A DNA stretch of 64,000 nt from JAZGER01 sp036480335. Lineage in GTDB: Bacteria > Pseudomonadota > Gammaproteobacteria > DSM-19610. Each line of letters begins with the position of its first letter. The stretch's first letter is position 1. The notes below the pieces were generated by a model that was given only the letters and a program-made list of their open reading frames with translations, ran no database searches and had not been told where the DNA came from. Both the position numbers and the translations under genes were made by a program. Below are positions 40,605-49,852 of the stretch, in pieces. The DNA lies in assembly GCA_036480335.1 (NCBI GenBank), contig JAZGGH010000041.1, forward strand, positions 1 to 64,000, given 5' to 3'.

Positions 40605-42686
40605 TCAGTCATCAACCGCCTTCATGCTCAGGCGAATACGGCCCTGCTTATCCACTTCAAGCACCTTAACCTTGACAACATCGCCCTCGGACAACTTATC
40701 ACTGACCTTTTCTACACGTTCTTCACAGATCTGGGAAATATGTACCAGACCATCCTTGCCCGGCAAAATAGTCACAAAAGCACCGAAATCCATCAGTTTG
40801 GCAACCTTGCCTTCATAGACATGACCGACTTCAACATCGGCCGTCAACTGCTCAATTCTGCGGCGAGCCTCTTCGCCTCCTTCACTATCGACAGAAGCAA
40901 TTTTTACCATACCGGAATCATCGATATTCACAGTAGCACCGGTCGCTTCAGTTAATGCGCGAATGGTCGCGCCACCCTTGCCAATTACATCACGGATACG
41001 ATCAGGGTTGATCTTGAAGGTGATATAGCGAGGTGCAAAATCTGACATTTCTTCACGCGGTGATGAAATGACTTCATTCATTTTATCCAGAATATGCTGC
41101 CTGGCATTGTGTGCCTGAGCCAGCGCTTTCTCCATAATTTCCTGAGTAATACCGTCAATCTTGATATCCATTTGCAGGGCTGTCACCCCATCTTTGGTAC
41201 CCGCCACCTTGAAATCCATATCGCCAAGATGGTCTTCATCGCCCATGATATCAGTCAAAACAGCATAATCACCGCCTTCCTTGATCAATCCCATAGCGAT
41301 ACCCGCAACTGGAGATTTTAGCGGCACGCCCGCATCCATCATCGCCAAACTGCTACCACAGACACTGGCCATAGAGCTGGACCCATTTGATTCAGTGATT
41401 TCAGACACCACCCGAATAGTGTAGGTGAAGTCTTCAACATTTGGCATGACGGCATTAACACCGCGTTTTGCCAGACGCCCATGCCCAATCTCTCGGCGTT
41501 TTGGGCTACCAACACGACCGGTTTCGCCAACACAAAAAGGCGGGAAATTGTAATGCAACATGAAGGATTCACGGCGTTCACCCATCAAGGCATCAATAAC
41601 TTGCGCGTCACGCTCGGTGCCCAGCGTTGTTACTACAAGCGCCTGAGTCTCACCACGTGTAAACAGAGCAGAACCGTGGGTACGCGGCAAAACACCTGTA
41701 CGAATGGTAATCGGCCTGACAGTTTCAGTATCACGACCATCAATACGTGGCTTACCTTCAAGGATACGGCTGCGAACAATTTTCTTTTCCAGCTTTGACA
41801 TGGCTGCCTGGATTTTATCCGTATCGGCATTTTCGTCATTAGCTAGCAGTTTTTCAAACGCTTCGGCACGTACCTGATCCAGATGTGCATATCGATCCAG
41901 CTTCTCAGCGATCTGATAACCCTCTGTAAATCCAGCTTCACAGGCTGCGGCAACGGAGCTGGCCAGGCTTTCATCGGTGGCCGCGGCTTCCCATACCCAG
42001 GGCTCTGCATTCACTTCAGCCGCCAGTTCAGCAATCGCCTTAATCGCTGCCTTCGATTGTTCATGTCCGTATACAACCGATCCCAGCATAATTTCTTCTG
42101 ATAATTCACTGGCTTCAGACTCAACCATCAAAACAGCATGCTCTGTCCCGGCAACAATAAGATCCAGCTTTGATTCTTCAAGCTGACTGACTGAGGGATT
42201 TAAAACATACTCATCGTTAATATAGCCAACACGTGCAGCACCTACAGGACCGCTAAATGGCATGCCGGAGATAGACAGCGCAGCAGACGTACCTAGTAAT
42301 GCCGGGATATCCGGGTCGATTTCCGGATCCAGTGACATCACTGTAGCGATCACCTGCACTTCGTTTACAAAACCTTTCGGGAACAGCGGGCGGATCGGGC
42401 GATCAATCAGGCGACTGATCAGCGTTTCATTTTCACTCGAACGACCTTCACGGCGGAAAAAACCACCAGGAATCTTACCTGCAGCATAAGTACGCTCCTG
42501 GTAATCTACCGTTAAAGGGAAAAAATCCCTGCCCTGTGCACAATTTTTCATACCAACCGCTGTGACCATGATAACAGTGTCACCCATGCTTACCATCACA
42601 GCGCCCGAGGCCTGGCGGGCAATTTCACCGGTTTCAAAGGTAACGGTGTGGGCACCATACTGAAAGGATTTTTTAATTGGGTTCAC
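40605..42686 (-). CDS. pnp: Polyribonucleotide nucleotidyltransferase
   Basis: The 693-residue protein has two RNase PH-like domains (FFPLTVDYQERTYAAGKIPGGF; RSILEGKPRIDGRDTETVR), an internal alpha domain, and C-terminal KH (RDVIGKGGATIRALTEATG) and S1 (GHVYEGKVAKLMDFGAFVTI) domains. It degrades RNA from the 3' end with phosphate and is part of the degradosome. It closes the rimP operon after rpsO. Confidence 0.97.
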   Translation of the reverse strand: MNPIKKSFQYGAHTVTFETGEIARQASGAVMVSMGDTVIMVTAVGMKNCAQGRDFFPLTVDYQERTYAAGKIPGGFFRREGRSSENETLISRLIDRPIRPLFPKGFVNEVQVIATVMSLDPEIDPDIPALLGTSAALSISGMPFSGPVGAARVGYINDEYVLNPSVSQLEESKLDLIVAGTEHAVLMVESEASELSEEIMLGSVVYGHEQSKAAIKAIAELAAEVNAEPWVWEAAATDESLASSVAAACEAGFTEGYQIAEKLDRYAHLDQVRAEAFEKLLANDENADTDKIQAAMSKLEKKIVRSRILEGKPRIDGRDTETVRPITIRTGVLPRTHGSALFTRGETQALVVTTLGTERDAQVIDALMGERRESFMLHYNFPPFCVGETGRVGSPKRREIGHGRLAKRGVNAVMPNVEDFTYTIRVVSEITESNGSSSMASVCGSSLAMMDAGVPLKSPVAGIAMGLIKEGGDYAVLTDIMGDEDHLGDMDFKVAGTKDGVTALQMDIKIDGITQEIMEKALAQAHNARQHILDKMNEVISSPREEMSDFAPRYITFKINPDRIRDVIGKGGATIRALTEATGATVNIDDSGMVKIASVDSEGGEEARRRIEQLTADVEVGHVYEGKVAKLMDFGAFVTILPGKDGLVHISQICEERVEKVSDKLSEGDVVKVKVLEVDKQGRIRLSMKAVDD

Positions 42687-42752
42687 GTAGATTCACCTTG
42701 GCCGCCATGCAGCTATATGATTGAAAAGTTAACAGAAACGCAGAACCTGGAT

Positions 42753-43022
42753 CTAGCGACGCAAACCGAGTCGTCCGATCAAATCCTGATAGCGAGAAAC
42801 ATCCTTGCTTTTGAGGTAATCGAGCAGTTTTCGACGGCTACTGACCATGCGCAACAAACCCTGACGGGAATGATGATCATGCTTGTGCTCCTGAAAATGC
42901 CCGGTCAACTGGGTAATATTTGCAGATAACAGGGCCACTTGCACTTCAGGTGAACCCGTGTCACCCGTTGCCTGCTGATAATCCTTAACAATCTGCCCTT
43001 TTTGCTCTGTACTTAATGCCAT
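42753..43022 (-). CDS. rpsO: 30S ribosomal protein S15
   Basis: The 89-residue protein is full length for S15, starting MALSTEQKGQIVKDY. It has the conserved HDHHSRQGLLRMVSSRRKLLDYL region and ends YQDLIGRLGLRR. It binds 16S rRNA helices 20-22 early in 30S assembly. The in-frame TTG at 43031 is not needed. The classical rpsO-pnp order holds. Confidence 0.97.
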   Translation of the reverse strand: MALSTEQKGQIVKDYQQATGDTGSPEVQVALLSANITQLTGHFQEHKHDHHSRQGLLRMVSSRRKLLDYLKSKDVSRYQDLIGRLGLRR

Positions 43023-43057
43023 TACACTCAACTCCGAAAAAAAATCATTGCCGCCAT

Positions 43058-43078
43058 GGGGGTGCGTATTCTACCCCC
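43058..43078 (-). promoter_or_regulatory. Hairpin in the rpsO leader
   Basis: On the minus strand GGGGGT and ACCCCC form a 6-bp stem with a 9-nt loop, ending 35 bp before the rpsO start. No T-run follows directly; a T8 tract lies about 14 nt later. It may take part in S15 autoregulation or RNA processing. Confidence 0.35.
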
Positions 43079-43126
43079 CGGCAGGTATTCACTCAATAGT
43101 TTAACCTAAAAACCTCAACCGGGCTG

Positions 43127-44056
43127 CTAGCCCGCCTTCATTAACCGTCTGGGCGCTACCCGACCATCATCAAGAATCTCACCCATGCCCAGAAATGTAG
43201 AATTGCCTTCATACAGACGGACCCAGCCTTCAGTCGGCACCTGGGGTACCAATACAGGCTGTCCCTGCTGCACATAAAATGCCGCATCGCTAGTTAGACG
43301 CACTTCCGGCCATTGTGTCAATGCTGATTCCAGCGGCAATAATAATGAATCCAGTGAATGTCGATCCTGTTGACGCATATTTTCCAGAGCATCCAGTGTC
43401 ACCATTCCAGCCTCTTCGCCCACGCAATCATAAGGCCCGACCGCTGAGCGTCGCAGCCTGGACACATGCGCACCACAACCCAGCATTTCACCAATATCTT
43501 CAACCAGAGTTCGCACATAGGTTCCCTTGGAACAATGAATATCGAGCTCCAACGTGGTCTCACCAATAGCCGTCAACGTCATCTCATGGATGGTTACTTC
43601 ACGTGGCTCACGTTCCACCTCAATACCCTTGCGGGCCAGAGTGTACAGACGTTGCCCCTGGTGCTTGAGCGCCGAATACATGGGAGGAATCTGCTGGATT
43701 TCTCCGCGAAAATGCTCCATAACGGCTTCCAGTCTGTCTTCTGTATACTGCTCTACAGGGCGCGTTTCCAGCACCTCACCTTCCGAATCACCGGTTGTTG
43801 TTTTCACCCCAAGCTGACAGGTTACCTGGTAGCGTTTATCCGCATCCAGCAAAAAACCCGAAATCTTTGTTGCAGCGCCCATACAAATGGGCAGCAACCC
43901 AGACGCCAGTGGATCAAGGCTGCCCGTATGCCCAGCCTTATTGGCAAAAAACAACTGTTTAACAGCCTGAAGTGCTGCATTGGAAGTAATCCCGGTGGGT
44001 TTATCCAGCAACAAAATGCCATGCACTGGCCTTCCTTTCTGTCGTCTGCGAGCCAT
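43127..44056 (-). CDS. truB: tRNA pseudouridine(55) synthase TruB
   Basis: The 309-residue protein starts MARRRQKGRPVHGILLLDKP. It has the catalytic Asp in AGHTGSLDPLASGLLP, YSALKHQGQRLYTLARKG, and a C-terminal PUA-like part. It modifies U55 in the T-loop of tRNAs. It lies between rbfA and rpsO as usual. Confidence 0.96.
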   Translation of the reverse strand: MARRRQKGRPVHGILLLDKPTGITSNAALQAVKQLFFANKAGHTGSLDPLASGLLPICMGAATKISGFLLDADKRYQVTCQLGVKTTTGDSEGEVLETRPVEQYTEDRLEAVMEHFRGEIQQIPPMYSALKHQGQRLYTLARKGIEVEREPREVTIHEMTLTAIGETTLELDIHCSKGTYVRTLVEDIGEMLGCGAHVSRLRRSAVGPYDCVGEEAGMVTLDALENMRQQDRHSLDSLLLPLESALTQWPEVRLTSDAAFYVQQGQPVLVPQVPTEGWVRLYEGNSTFLGMGEILDDGRVAPRRLMKAG

Positions 44057-44068
44057 CGTTTAACTAAC

Positions 44069-44431
44069 CTATTGTTCGTGTTCAGACTGAACTGCTTTAT
44101 CAATCAGGGCGCTCATATAAGCACCATGTTGCAAAGAGTTGTCGGGGTAAAATCGCAGTTGCGGAATACTGCGCATACGCAGGGAACGCCCCAGCAGGTG
44201 ACGCAAATGACCGGCTGCACGTGTTAACACCTGCAGAGATTGCGTCTGATTTTCAGCATCCCCAAGCGTGGAAAAAAACACTTTTGCATGCGCCAGATCA
44301 CGCGAAACTTCAACCGCAGAAATGCTCACCATACCCAGGCGCGGATCCTGTATTTCCTGCCGAACCATGACGGACAGTTCACGTTGCAGTTGCTCAGCAA
44401 CGCGCCGAGTACGAGGAAATTCTCTTGGCAT
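44069..44431 (-). CDS. rbfA: Ribosome-binding factor A
   Basis: The 120-residue protein has the RbfA KH-like fold: TRRVAEQLQRELSVMVRQ, DPRLGMVSISAVEVSRDL, AKVFFSTLGD, and IPQLRFYPDNSLQHGAYM. It acts in late 30S maturation at the 16S 5' end. The gene lies 16 bp downstream of infB. Confidence 0.96.
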   Translation of the reverse strand: MPREFPRTRRVAEQLQRELSVMVRQEIQDPRLGMVSISAVEVSRDLAHAKVFFSTLGDAENQTQSLQVLTRAAGHLRHLLGRSLRMRSIPQLRFYPDNSLQHGAYMSALIDKAVQSEHEQ

Positions 44432-44447
44432 TACGACATCCTTCCGA

Positions 44448-46994
44448 TCATTCTACCGTGCGCGCTTTTTCACTACGCTCGAAGATTTCGATCTGATCAC
44501 CCGGCTTGACATCATTGTAGCTTTTCACACCAATCCCGCATTCCGTGCCAGCACGAACTTCATTTACGTCATCTTTGAAGCGTCGCAGCGATTCCAGTTC
44601 ACCCTCATATATAACCACATTATCGCGCAATACCCGAATCGGTGCACTGCGCTTCACTAAACCATCAACAACCATACAACCGGCAATGGCACCCAGCTTT
44701 GGCGAGCGAAAAACATCCCGCACTTCAGCCAGGCCGATAATCTCTTCGATGACCTCTGGTGACAGCATACCACTGACCGCCATTTTCACTTGATCAATCG
44801 CCTCATAAATAATGCTGTAGTAGTGTAGGTCCAGCTCATTATCTTCAATAATTCGCCTCGCCGCAGAATCTGCGCGGACATTAAAGCCGATCACAACGGC
44901 ATTCGAAGCCACTGCCAGATTCGCATCTGTTTCAGTGATTCCGCCAACGCCACTGGAAACCACTACAACCGTCACTTCGTCTGTCTTGATGCTAGTCAGA
45001 GACTCCCGTAATGCTTCCACACTGCCCTGCACATCTGCCTTTAAAACAATGTTCAGTGTCTGCTTTTTACCAGACCCCATGTTGGAAAACATATTATCCA
45101 GTCGCGCCTGCTGCTGGCGTGAAAGCTTGGCTTCACGAAGCTTCTGCTGGCGGAATTCTGCGACGCTGCGCGCCTTACGCTCATCGGTTATAACCTGCGC
45201 ATCGCTGCCCGCATTAGGCGCACCTGAAAGCCCCAGGACTACCGCAGGCATGGATGGCCCGCAGGTATCAATCGGGGTGCCTGACTCATCAAACATTGCC
45301 CTCACACGGCCATATTCATGGCCTGCAACGAGAGCATCACCCTTGCGCAAGGTGCCCTGTTGAACCAGTACGGTAGCCACAGGCCCGCGCCCCTTATCGA
45401 GACTCGATTCAATAATAATTCCCTGAGCAGGCGCTTCAACAACAGCGGTTAATTCCAGCAATTCGGACTGCAATAACAGAGCATCCAGCAAATTATCCAC
45501 ACCCTCACCCGTTTTTGCGGATACAGGTACAAACTGGACATCCCCGCCCCAGTCTTCAGGGATAACGTCATGCTGTGACAGTTCGGTTTTGGCGCGTTCA
45601 GGATCAGCATCCGGTTTATCTATCTTGTTGATTGCAATAATCAACGGCACACCAGCAGCTTTACTGTGCTGAATAGCCTCAATGGTTTGCGGCTTAACGC
45701 CATCATCAGCAGCCACAACCAGCACCACAATGTCCGTTACCTTTGCACCACGAGCACGCATAGCGGTAAAAGCGGCATGGCCGGGCGTATCCAGGAAACT
45801 GATCATGCCCCTGGATGTCTCCACATGATAGGCACCAATATGCTGAGTAATACCGCCCGCCTCAGCATCAGCAACGCGAGAGCTACGAATATAATCAAGC
45901 AATGAAGTCTTGCCATGATCGACATGCCCCATAATAGTAACAACGGGAGGTCGGGGTGATTTTTCACCCTGAACTTCTACTGCCTGCTGCTCCAGCTCAG
46001 TTTCAACATCAACCGTTTTGACCGTCTTTGCCACATGCCCCATTTCTTCGACCACCAGTGTCGCCGTATCAGCATCCAACGACTGATTAATCGTCGCCAT
46101 AACGCCCATACCCATCAAAGTCTTGATCACTTCTGCTGCCTTGATAGACATTTTCTGCGCCAGATCGGATACTGTTACTGCCTCGCCAATTTCCACATCA
46201 TGAACAACAGGCTCTGTGGGACGCTCAAACCCATGCTCAGATGATGTCGTTACGGTAGCATTACCGCGAAACGGTTTTTTCTTGCGTCGTCCCGCCTTGC
46301 CACTGCTAACATGCAGCTCATTTCTGCCATATTTTGTGCCTTTACCTGCGCCAGCGGCACCACCATGGCGTTTCTGCTTACGTTCCTTGCTCGGACGCGC
46401 ACCTGCCTTATTAGCTGTAGCCGGCGGCGTCTGTCCTTCACGTGACTTCGCACCCTCTGTTTCTTTATGCTGCAGAGCAAGAGCATCGCGTTCCGCAGCT
46501 TCTCGCTGCTTCGCTTCTTCAATCTGTTTAAGCTCTTCTTCAGCCTTGCGCGTCGCTTCATCCTCGGCCTGCTTAAGCGCCATACGTTCGGCCTCAAGCT
46601 TTGCATCTGCTTCGGCCGTGATGCGTGCTTTTTCTTCCGCTTCAACATCCAGTTTTTTCTGTTGTTCAGCTTCCAGGTCAGCCCGCTTCACATAGGTACG
46701 TTTCTTGCGCACCTCAACAGTCACGGTCTTTTTACTTGCAGAAGAGCGTGACGACACCTTCAATTGACTGTGTGTTTTGCGCTTAAGCGTCACTTTTTTC
46801 TTCGTTCCAGCTTCTGGATCATCAGACTTGCCATGGCTCTTCTGCAAAAAAGCCAGCAACTGCATTTTTTCCTGATTGCTGATAGTTGCTTCCTCGCTGG
46901 AAATACCCACACCGGCTTCATCCAGCTGGGTCAACAACCGATCAACCGGCAGGCCAACAACATCGGCAAATTGTCTTACTGTTATATCTGGCAT
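44448..46994 (-). CDS. infB: Translation initiation factor IF-2
   Basis: The 848-residue protein has IF2_N domains (VRQFADVVGLPVDRLLTQLD at the N-terminus, and a second before the G domain), a long Lys/Glu/Ala-rich linker (residues about 100-230), and the G domain with GHVDHGKTSLLDYI, DTPGHAAF, NKID and SAK. The C-terminal domains bind fMet-tRNA. It positions initiator tRNA on the 30S subunit. Its length is ordinary for the long form. Confidence 0.97.
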   Translation of the reverse strand: MPDITVRQFADVVGLPVDRLLTQLDEAGVGISSEEATISNQEKMQLLAFLQKSHGKSDDPEAGTKKKVTLKRKTHSQLKVSSRSSASKKTVTVEVRKKRTYVKRADLEAEQQKKLDVEAEEKARITAEADAKLEAERMALKQAEDEATRKAEEELKQIEEAKQREAAERDALALQHKETEGAKSREGQTPPATANKAGARPSKERKQKRHGGAAGAGKGTKYGRNELHVSSGKAGRRKKKPFRGNATVTTSSEHGFERPTEPVVHDVEIGEAVTVSDLAQKMSIKAAEVIKTLMGMGVMATINQSLDADTATLVVEEMGHVAKTVKTVDVETELEQQAVEVQGEKSPRPPVVTIMGHVDHGKTSLLDYIRSSRVADAEAGGITQHIGAYHVETSRGMISFLDTPGHAAFTAMRARGAKVTDIVVLVVAADDGVKPQTIEAIQHSKAAGVPLIIAINKIDKPDADPERAKTELSQHDVIPEDWGGDVQFVPVSAKTGEGVDNLLDALLLQSELLELTAVVEAPAQGIIIESSLDKGRGPVATVLVQQGTLRKGDALVAGHEYGRVRAMFDESGTPIDTCGPSMPAVVLGLSGAPNAGSDAQVITDERKARSVAEFRQQKLREAKLSRQQQARLDNMFSNMGSGKKQTLNIVLKADVQGSVEALRESLTSIKTDEVTVVVVSSGVGGITETDANLAVASNAVVIGFNVRADSAARRIIEDNELDLHYYSIIYEAIDQVKMAVSGMLSPEVIEEIIGLAEVRDVFRSPKLGAIAGCMVVDGLVKRSAPIRVLRDNVVIYEGELESLRRFKDDVNEVRAGTECGIGVKSYNDVKPGDQIEIFERSEKARTVE

Positions 46995-47019
46995 CTTCTT
47001 AGACGTCTCCCGGGATTAC

Positions 47020-48552
47020 CTATCCCTGCTCCTGTTCAGTGAACCAGGGTTCACGGGCTTTCATAATTAACGCACCAGCCCGCTCCTCAGTCATATCTTC
47101 AATATCATCCATCAGATCGTCAACAGCCTGTTCAGCCAGATCTTCCATGGTAATAATACCTTTGCTAGCCATCTTATAGGCCAATTCTTTATCCATGCCT
47201 ACCATTGCCAACAAATCTTCTGCAGGCGCCTTATCTCCCGCATGTTCTTCAACACTGATCGCTCGTGTTAATAACACATCCCGGGCACGGCCGCGTAACT
47301 CTTCAACAATATCCTCATCAAATTCTTCAATCTGGATCAATTCACTGTTAGGCACATAGGCAATTTCCTCAATGGTCGAGAAACCTTCCTGCGCCAGAAT
47401 AACCGCAACTTCCTCATCAACATCCAGATCCTTCATAAACAGCGCCTGCAGCTCAGACGCTTCGTTTTCAGACTTCTGCTCCGCCTGCGCCACATCCATG
47501 ACATTGAGCTCCCAGCCAGTCAACTGACTTGCCAGACGAACATTCTGCCCACCGCGGCCAATCGCCTTGGAAAGCTGGTCTTCAACCACAGCCACATCCA
47601 TGCTGTGTTTATCTTCATCAACAATGATGGAAGCCACTTCAGCAGGAGACAGCGCATTAATCACAAACTGGGCAGGATTATCATCCCAGAGGATAATATC
47701 AACACGCTCTCCAGCCAGCTCGGTAGACACCGTTTGTACGCGGGAACCACGCATACCCACACAGGCACCAACCGGATCTATGCGAGGATCATTCGTCAAT
47801 ACGGCAATCTTGGCTCGCAATCCCGGATCGCGCGCAGCTCCCAGTATTTCAATCAGCTCCTGACCCACTTCTGGCACTTCCAGCTTGAATAACTCAACCA
47901 GAAACTCCGGCACAATACGGCTAACAAAGAGCTGCGGGCCGCGTACCTCAGAGCGAATTTCACGCAGATATCCGCGCAAACGATCACCCGGCCGTACCGC
48001 TTCACGGGGAATCATATCTTCCCGATAGACAACCGCTTCGGCATTATTGCCCAGGTCGAGATACACGTTACCGCGCTCAACCCTTTTAACAATCCCATGC
48101 ACCAGCTCACCAACGCGATCCTGGTAGGCTTCAACGACCTGGGCGCGCTCAGCTTCGCGCACTTTCTGTACGATAACCTGCTTGGCTGCCTGCGCACCAA
48201 TACGGTCAAAACCAATAGACTCCATCTCTTCTTCAATAAACTCGCCCGGCTTGATATCCGGCTGTTTTTCAGCGGCATCTTCGGGCAGAATCTGATAAGA
48301 CGGATGACGATAACCGGCCGTTTCGTCAGCCAGCATCTCTGCTACTGGTACACCTTCAACCACTTCCCAACGGCGAAATGTCAGATACACGCCCGTCTCA
48401 CGGTCAATAGTAACCCTGACATCAATTTCTTCACGATTGCGTTTCCTGGTCGCAGACACCAGTGCCGCCTCTATGGCGCCAAATATCACTTCCCTGTCGA
48501 CACCTTTCTCGTTAGAAACGGCGTCTACCACCATTAAAATTTCTTTGCTCAT
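47020..48552 (-). CDS. nusA: Transcription termination/antitermination factor NusA
   Basis: The 510-residue protein starts MSKEILMVVDAVSNEKGV. It shows the N-terminal RNA-polymerase-binding domain, an S1 domain (LVHGIVKRVERGNVYLDLG), two KH domains (CVGMRGSRVQTVSTELAGERV; SKAIGRGGQNVRLASQL), and C-terminal acidic helix-hairpin repeats (EIAYVPNSELIQIEEFDED). An in-frame earlier start at 48594 overlaps rimP and is not needed. It controls pausing, rRNA antitermination and rho action. Confidence 0.96.
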   Translation of the reverse strand: MSKEILMVVDAVSNEKGVDREVIFGAIEAALVSATRKRNREEIDVRVTIDRETGVYLTFRRWEVVEGVPVAEMLADETAGYRHPSYQILPEDAAEKQPDIKPGEFIEEEMESIGFDRIGAQAAKQVIVQKVREAERAQVVEAYQDRVGELVHGIVKRVERGNVYLDLGNNAEAVVYREDMIPREAVRPGDRLRGYLREIRSEVRGPQLFVSRIVPEFLVELFKLEVPEVGQELIEILGAARDPGLRAKIAVLTNDPRIDPVGACVGMRGSRVQTVSTELAGERVDIILWDDNPAQFVINALSPAEVASIIVDEDKHSMDVAVVEDQLSKAIGRGGQNVRLASQLTGWELNVMDVAQAEQKSENEASELQALFMKDLDVDEEVAVILAQEGFSTIEEIAYVPNSELIQIEEFDEDIVEELRGRARDVLLTRAISVEEHAGDKAPAEDLLAMVGMDKELAYKMASKGIITMEDLAEQAVDDLMDDIEDMTEERAGALIMKAREPWFTEQEQG

Positions 48553-48568
48553 CCTGATCCTCAACCCT

Positions 48569-49024
48569 TCAGAAATCCGGCACCAGTCGCGCACGGTCTA
48601 TCTGCTCAAGTAAAAAACCGAGTTCCTCACCGGTTTCTGTTAACAATACAACCTGATTATCCTCCAAACCCTGCAAGGTACCCTTGTATTTCCTTCTTCC
48701 ATCCACTGGCGCCAGCAGGTGAATTACCGCCTGCTGACCACAAAAACGTTCAAAATCAGCTGCCTTAAAAAGCGGCCTGTCAAGCCCTGGGGACGATATC
48801 TCCAGCGCATACTGCCCAACAATCGGATCCTCAACATCCAGAACGCCACTCACCTGATAACTGACTTTCTGACAATCTCCAACGCCAACACCCTGATCAT
48901 GATCAATATAAACCCGTAACACACCCTGCTGGCTGCCAGTATATTCGATACCAACCAGCTCATACCCAAGCCCCTCAACAACAGGCTCAATCAACTTGTG
49001 CAGCTCGGTTGTAGTTCGCGCCAT
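48569..49024 (-). CDS. rimP: Ribosome maturation factor RimP
   Basis: The 151-residue protein starts MARTTTELHKLIEPVVEGLG. It has the RimP features VGIEYTGSQQGVLRVYIDHDQG and the DPIVGQYALEISSPGLDRPL block, followed by an SH3-like C-terminal domain. It assists 30S assembly. It is the first gene of the nusA-infB operon; an upstream in-frame extension to 49063 is not supported. Confidence 0.95.
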   Translation of the reverse strand: MARTTTELHKLIEPVVEGLGYELVGIEYTGSQQGVLRVYIDHDQGVGVGDCQKVSYQVSGVLDVEDPIVGQYALEISSPGLDRPLFKAADFERFCGQQAVIHLLAPVDGRRKYKGTLQGLEDNQVVLLTETGEELGFLLEQIDRARLVPDF

Positions 49025-49123
49025 ATCAATCGACCAGAAACAAAAAATGAGCCTCAGGCCCACTTAAAATAACACCAGATCAAACTTAAACCAGTCAAGT
49101 CTAACCCCTCGAAAATCGCAGGG

Positions 49124-49152
49124 AGTATAGCAGAGAATCGCGCCACAGAAAA
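49124..49152 (-). promoter_or_regulatory. Extended -10 promoter of the rimP-pnp operon
   Basis: On the minus strand TGC-TATACT (49132-49124) is an extended -10 about 100 bp before rimP. A poor -35 (TTTTCT, 49152-49147) lies 17 bp upstream. A second possible promoter with -35 TTGACT lies closer to the gene. Confidence 0.45.
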
Positions 49153-49178
49153 CCACTAACCTACAAGCCGATCATCTT

Positions 49179-49187
49179 TGCTATAGT
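49179..49187 (+). promoter_or_regulatory. Extended -10 promoter of the FKBP gene
   Basis: TGC-TATAGT forms an extended -10 29 bp before the FKBP ATG, implying a short leader. No strong -35 was seen. Confidence 0.5.
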
Positions 49188-49215
49188 CCACCTTCTTTAA
49201 AATATCGGAATCATT

Positions 49216-49707
49216 ATGAAAACCCGCATTAATTACCTTATTCTCGCCCTTTTTTTATCAACCGCACAGTCTGTTTTGGCACTACAATCTGATAACCAAC
49301 AAGCCAGGCAGAGCATAAATGCCCAGGCGGGCAAAGTATTTCTGGAAGCCAATGCGAAACAGAAAGACGTGCTAACAACAGACAGCGGACTCCAATACAA
49401 GATTCTCACCGCCGGCAGGAAAGATGGAAAACAACCGGGACCTCGCAGCAAGGTCACCGTTAATTACGAAGGTCGACATCTGGACGGCACAATATTTGAT
49501 AGTTCGTACAAACGCAACAAGCCGATTACTTTTCCATTGAACCGCGTCATCAAAGGTTGGACGGAAGGTTTACAGCTAATGCAGGAAGGCGCGAAGTACC
49601 AGCTCTATATTCCGGCAGAACTCGCCTACGGGCCGCGAGGAGCGGGTGGATCCATTAAACCGGATGAAACATTGATTTTTGATGTAGAGCTGCTAGAAGT
49701 TGATTAG
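49216..49707 (+). CDS. Exported FKBP-type peptidyl-prolyl isomerase
   Basis: The 163-residue protein has a signal peptide (LILALFLSTAQSVLA), a short helical linker, and an FKBP domain: GPRSKVTVNYEGRHLDGTIFDSS, FPLNRVIKGWTEGLQLM, YIPAELAYGPRGAGGSIKPDETLIFDVELL. It resembles FkpA/Mip proteins but lacks the long dimerisation domain. It should help proline isomerisation and folding of proteins in the periplasm. Confidence 0.92.
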   Translation: MKTRINYLILALFLSTAQSVLALQSDNQQARQSINAQAGKVFLEANAKQKDVLTTDSGLQYKILTAGRKDGKQPGPRSKVTVNYEGRHLDGTIFDSSYKRNKPITFPLNRVIKGWTEGLQLMQEGAKYQLYIPAELAYGPRGAGGSIKPDETLIFDVELLEVD

Positions 49708-49852
49708 GGGCCATTCAAGAATAGGATATTTTCAGCAGCAAACTGTTGAAACCTCTCTGATCGGCCGCTCTAGCAGTATTTATGCACCGGGCGCCAATAC
49801 CCCCAAAGAGAGATCGAATTAGAACATTCGAAATAGCAGAACTGCAGAAGCC

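Noticed and set aside
46216..46695. Ala/Ser-rich plus-strand ORF inside infB
   Set aside because: It is the mirror of the Lys/Glu/Ala-rich IF-2 linker; codon bias alone keeps it open.
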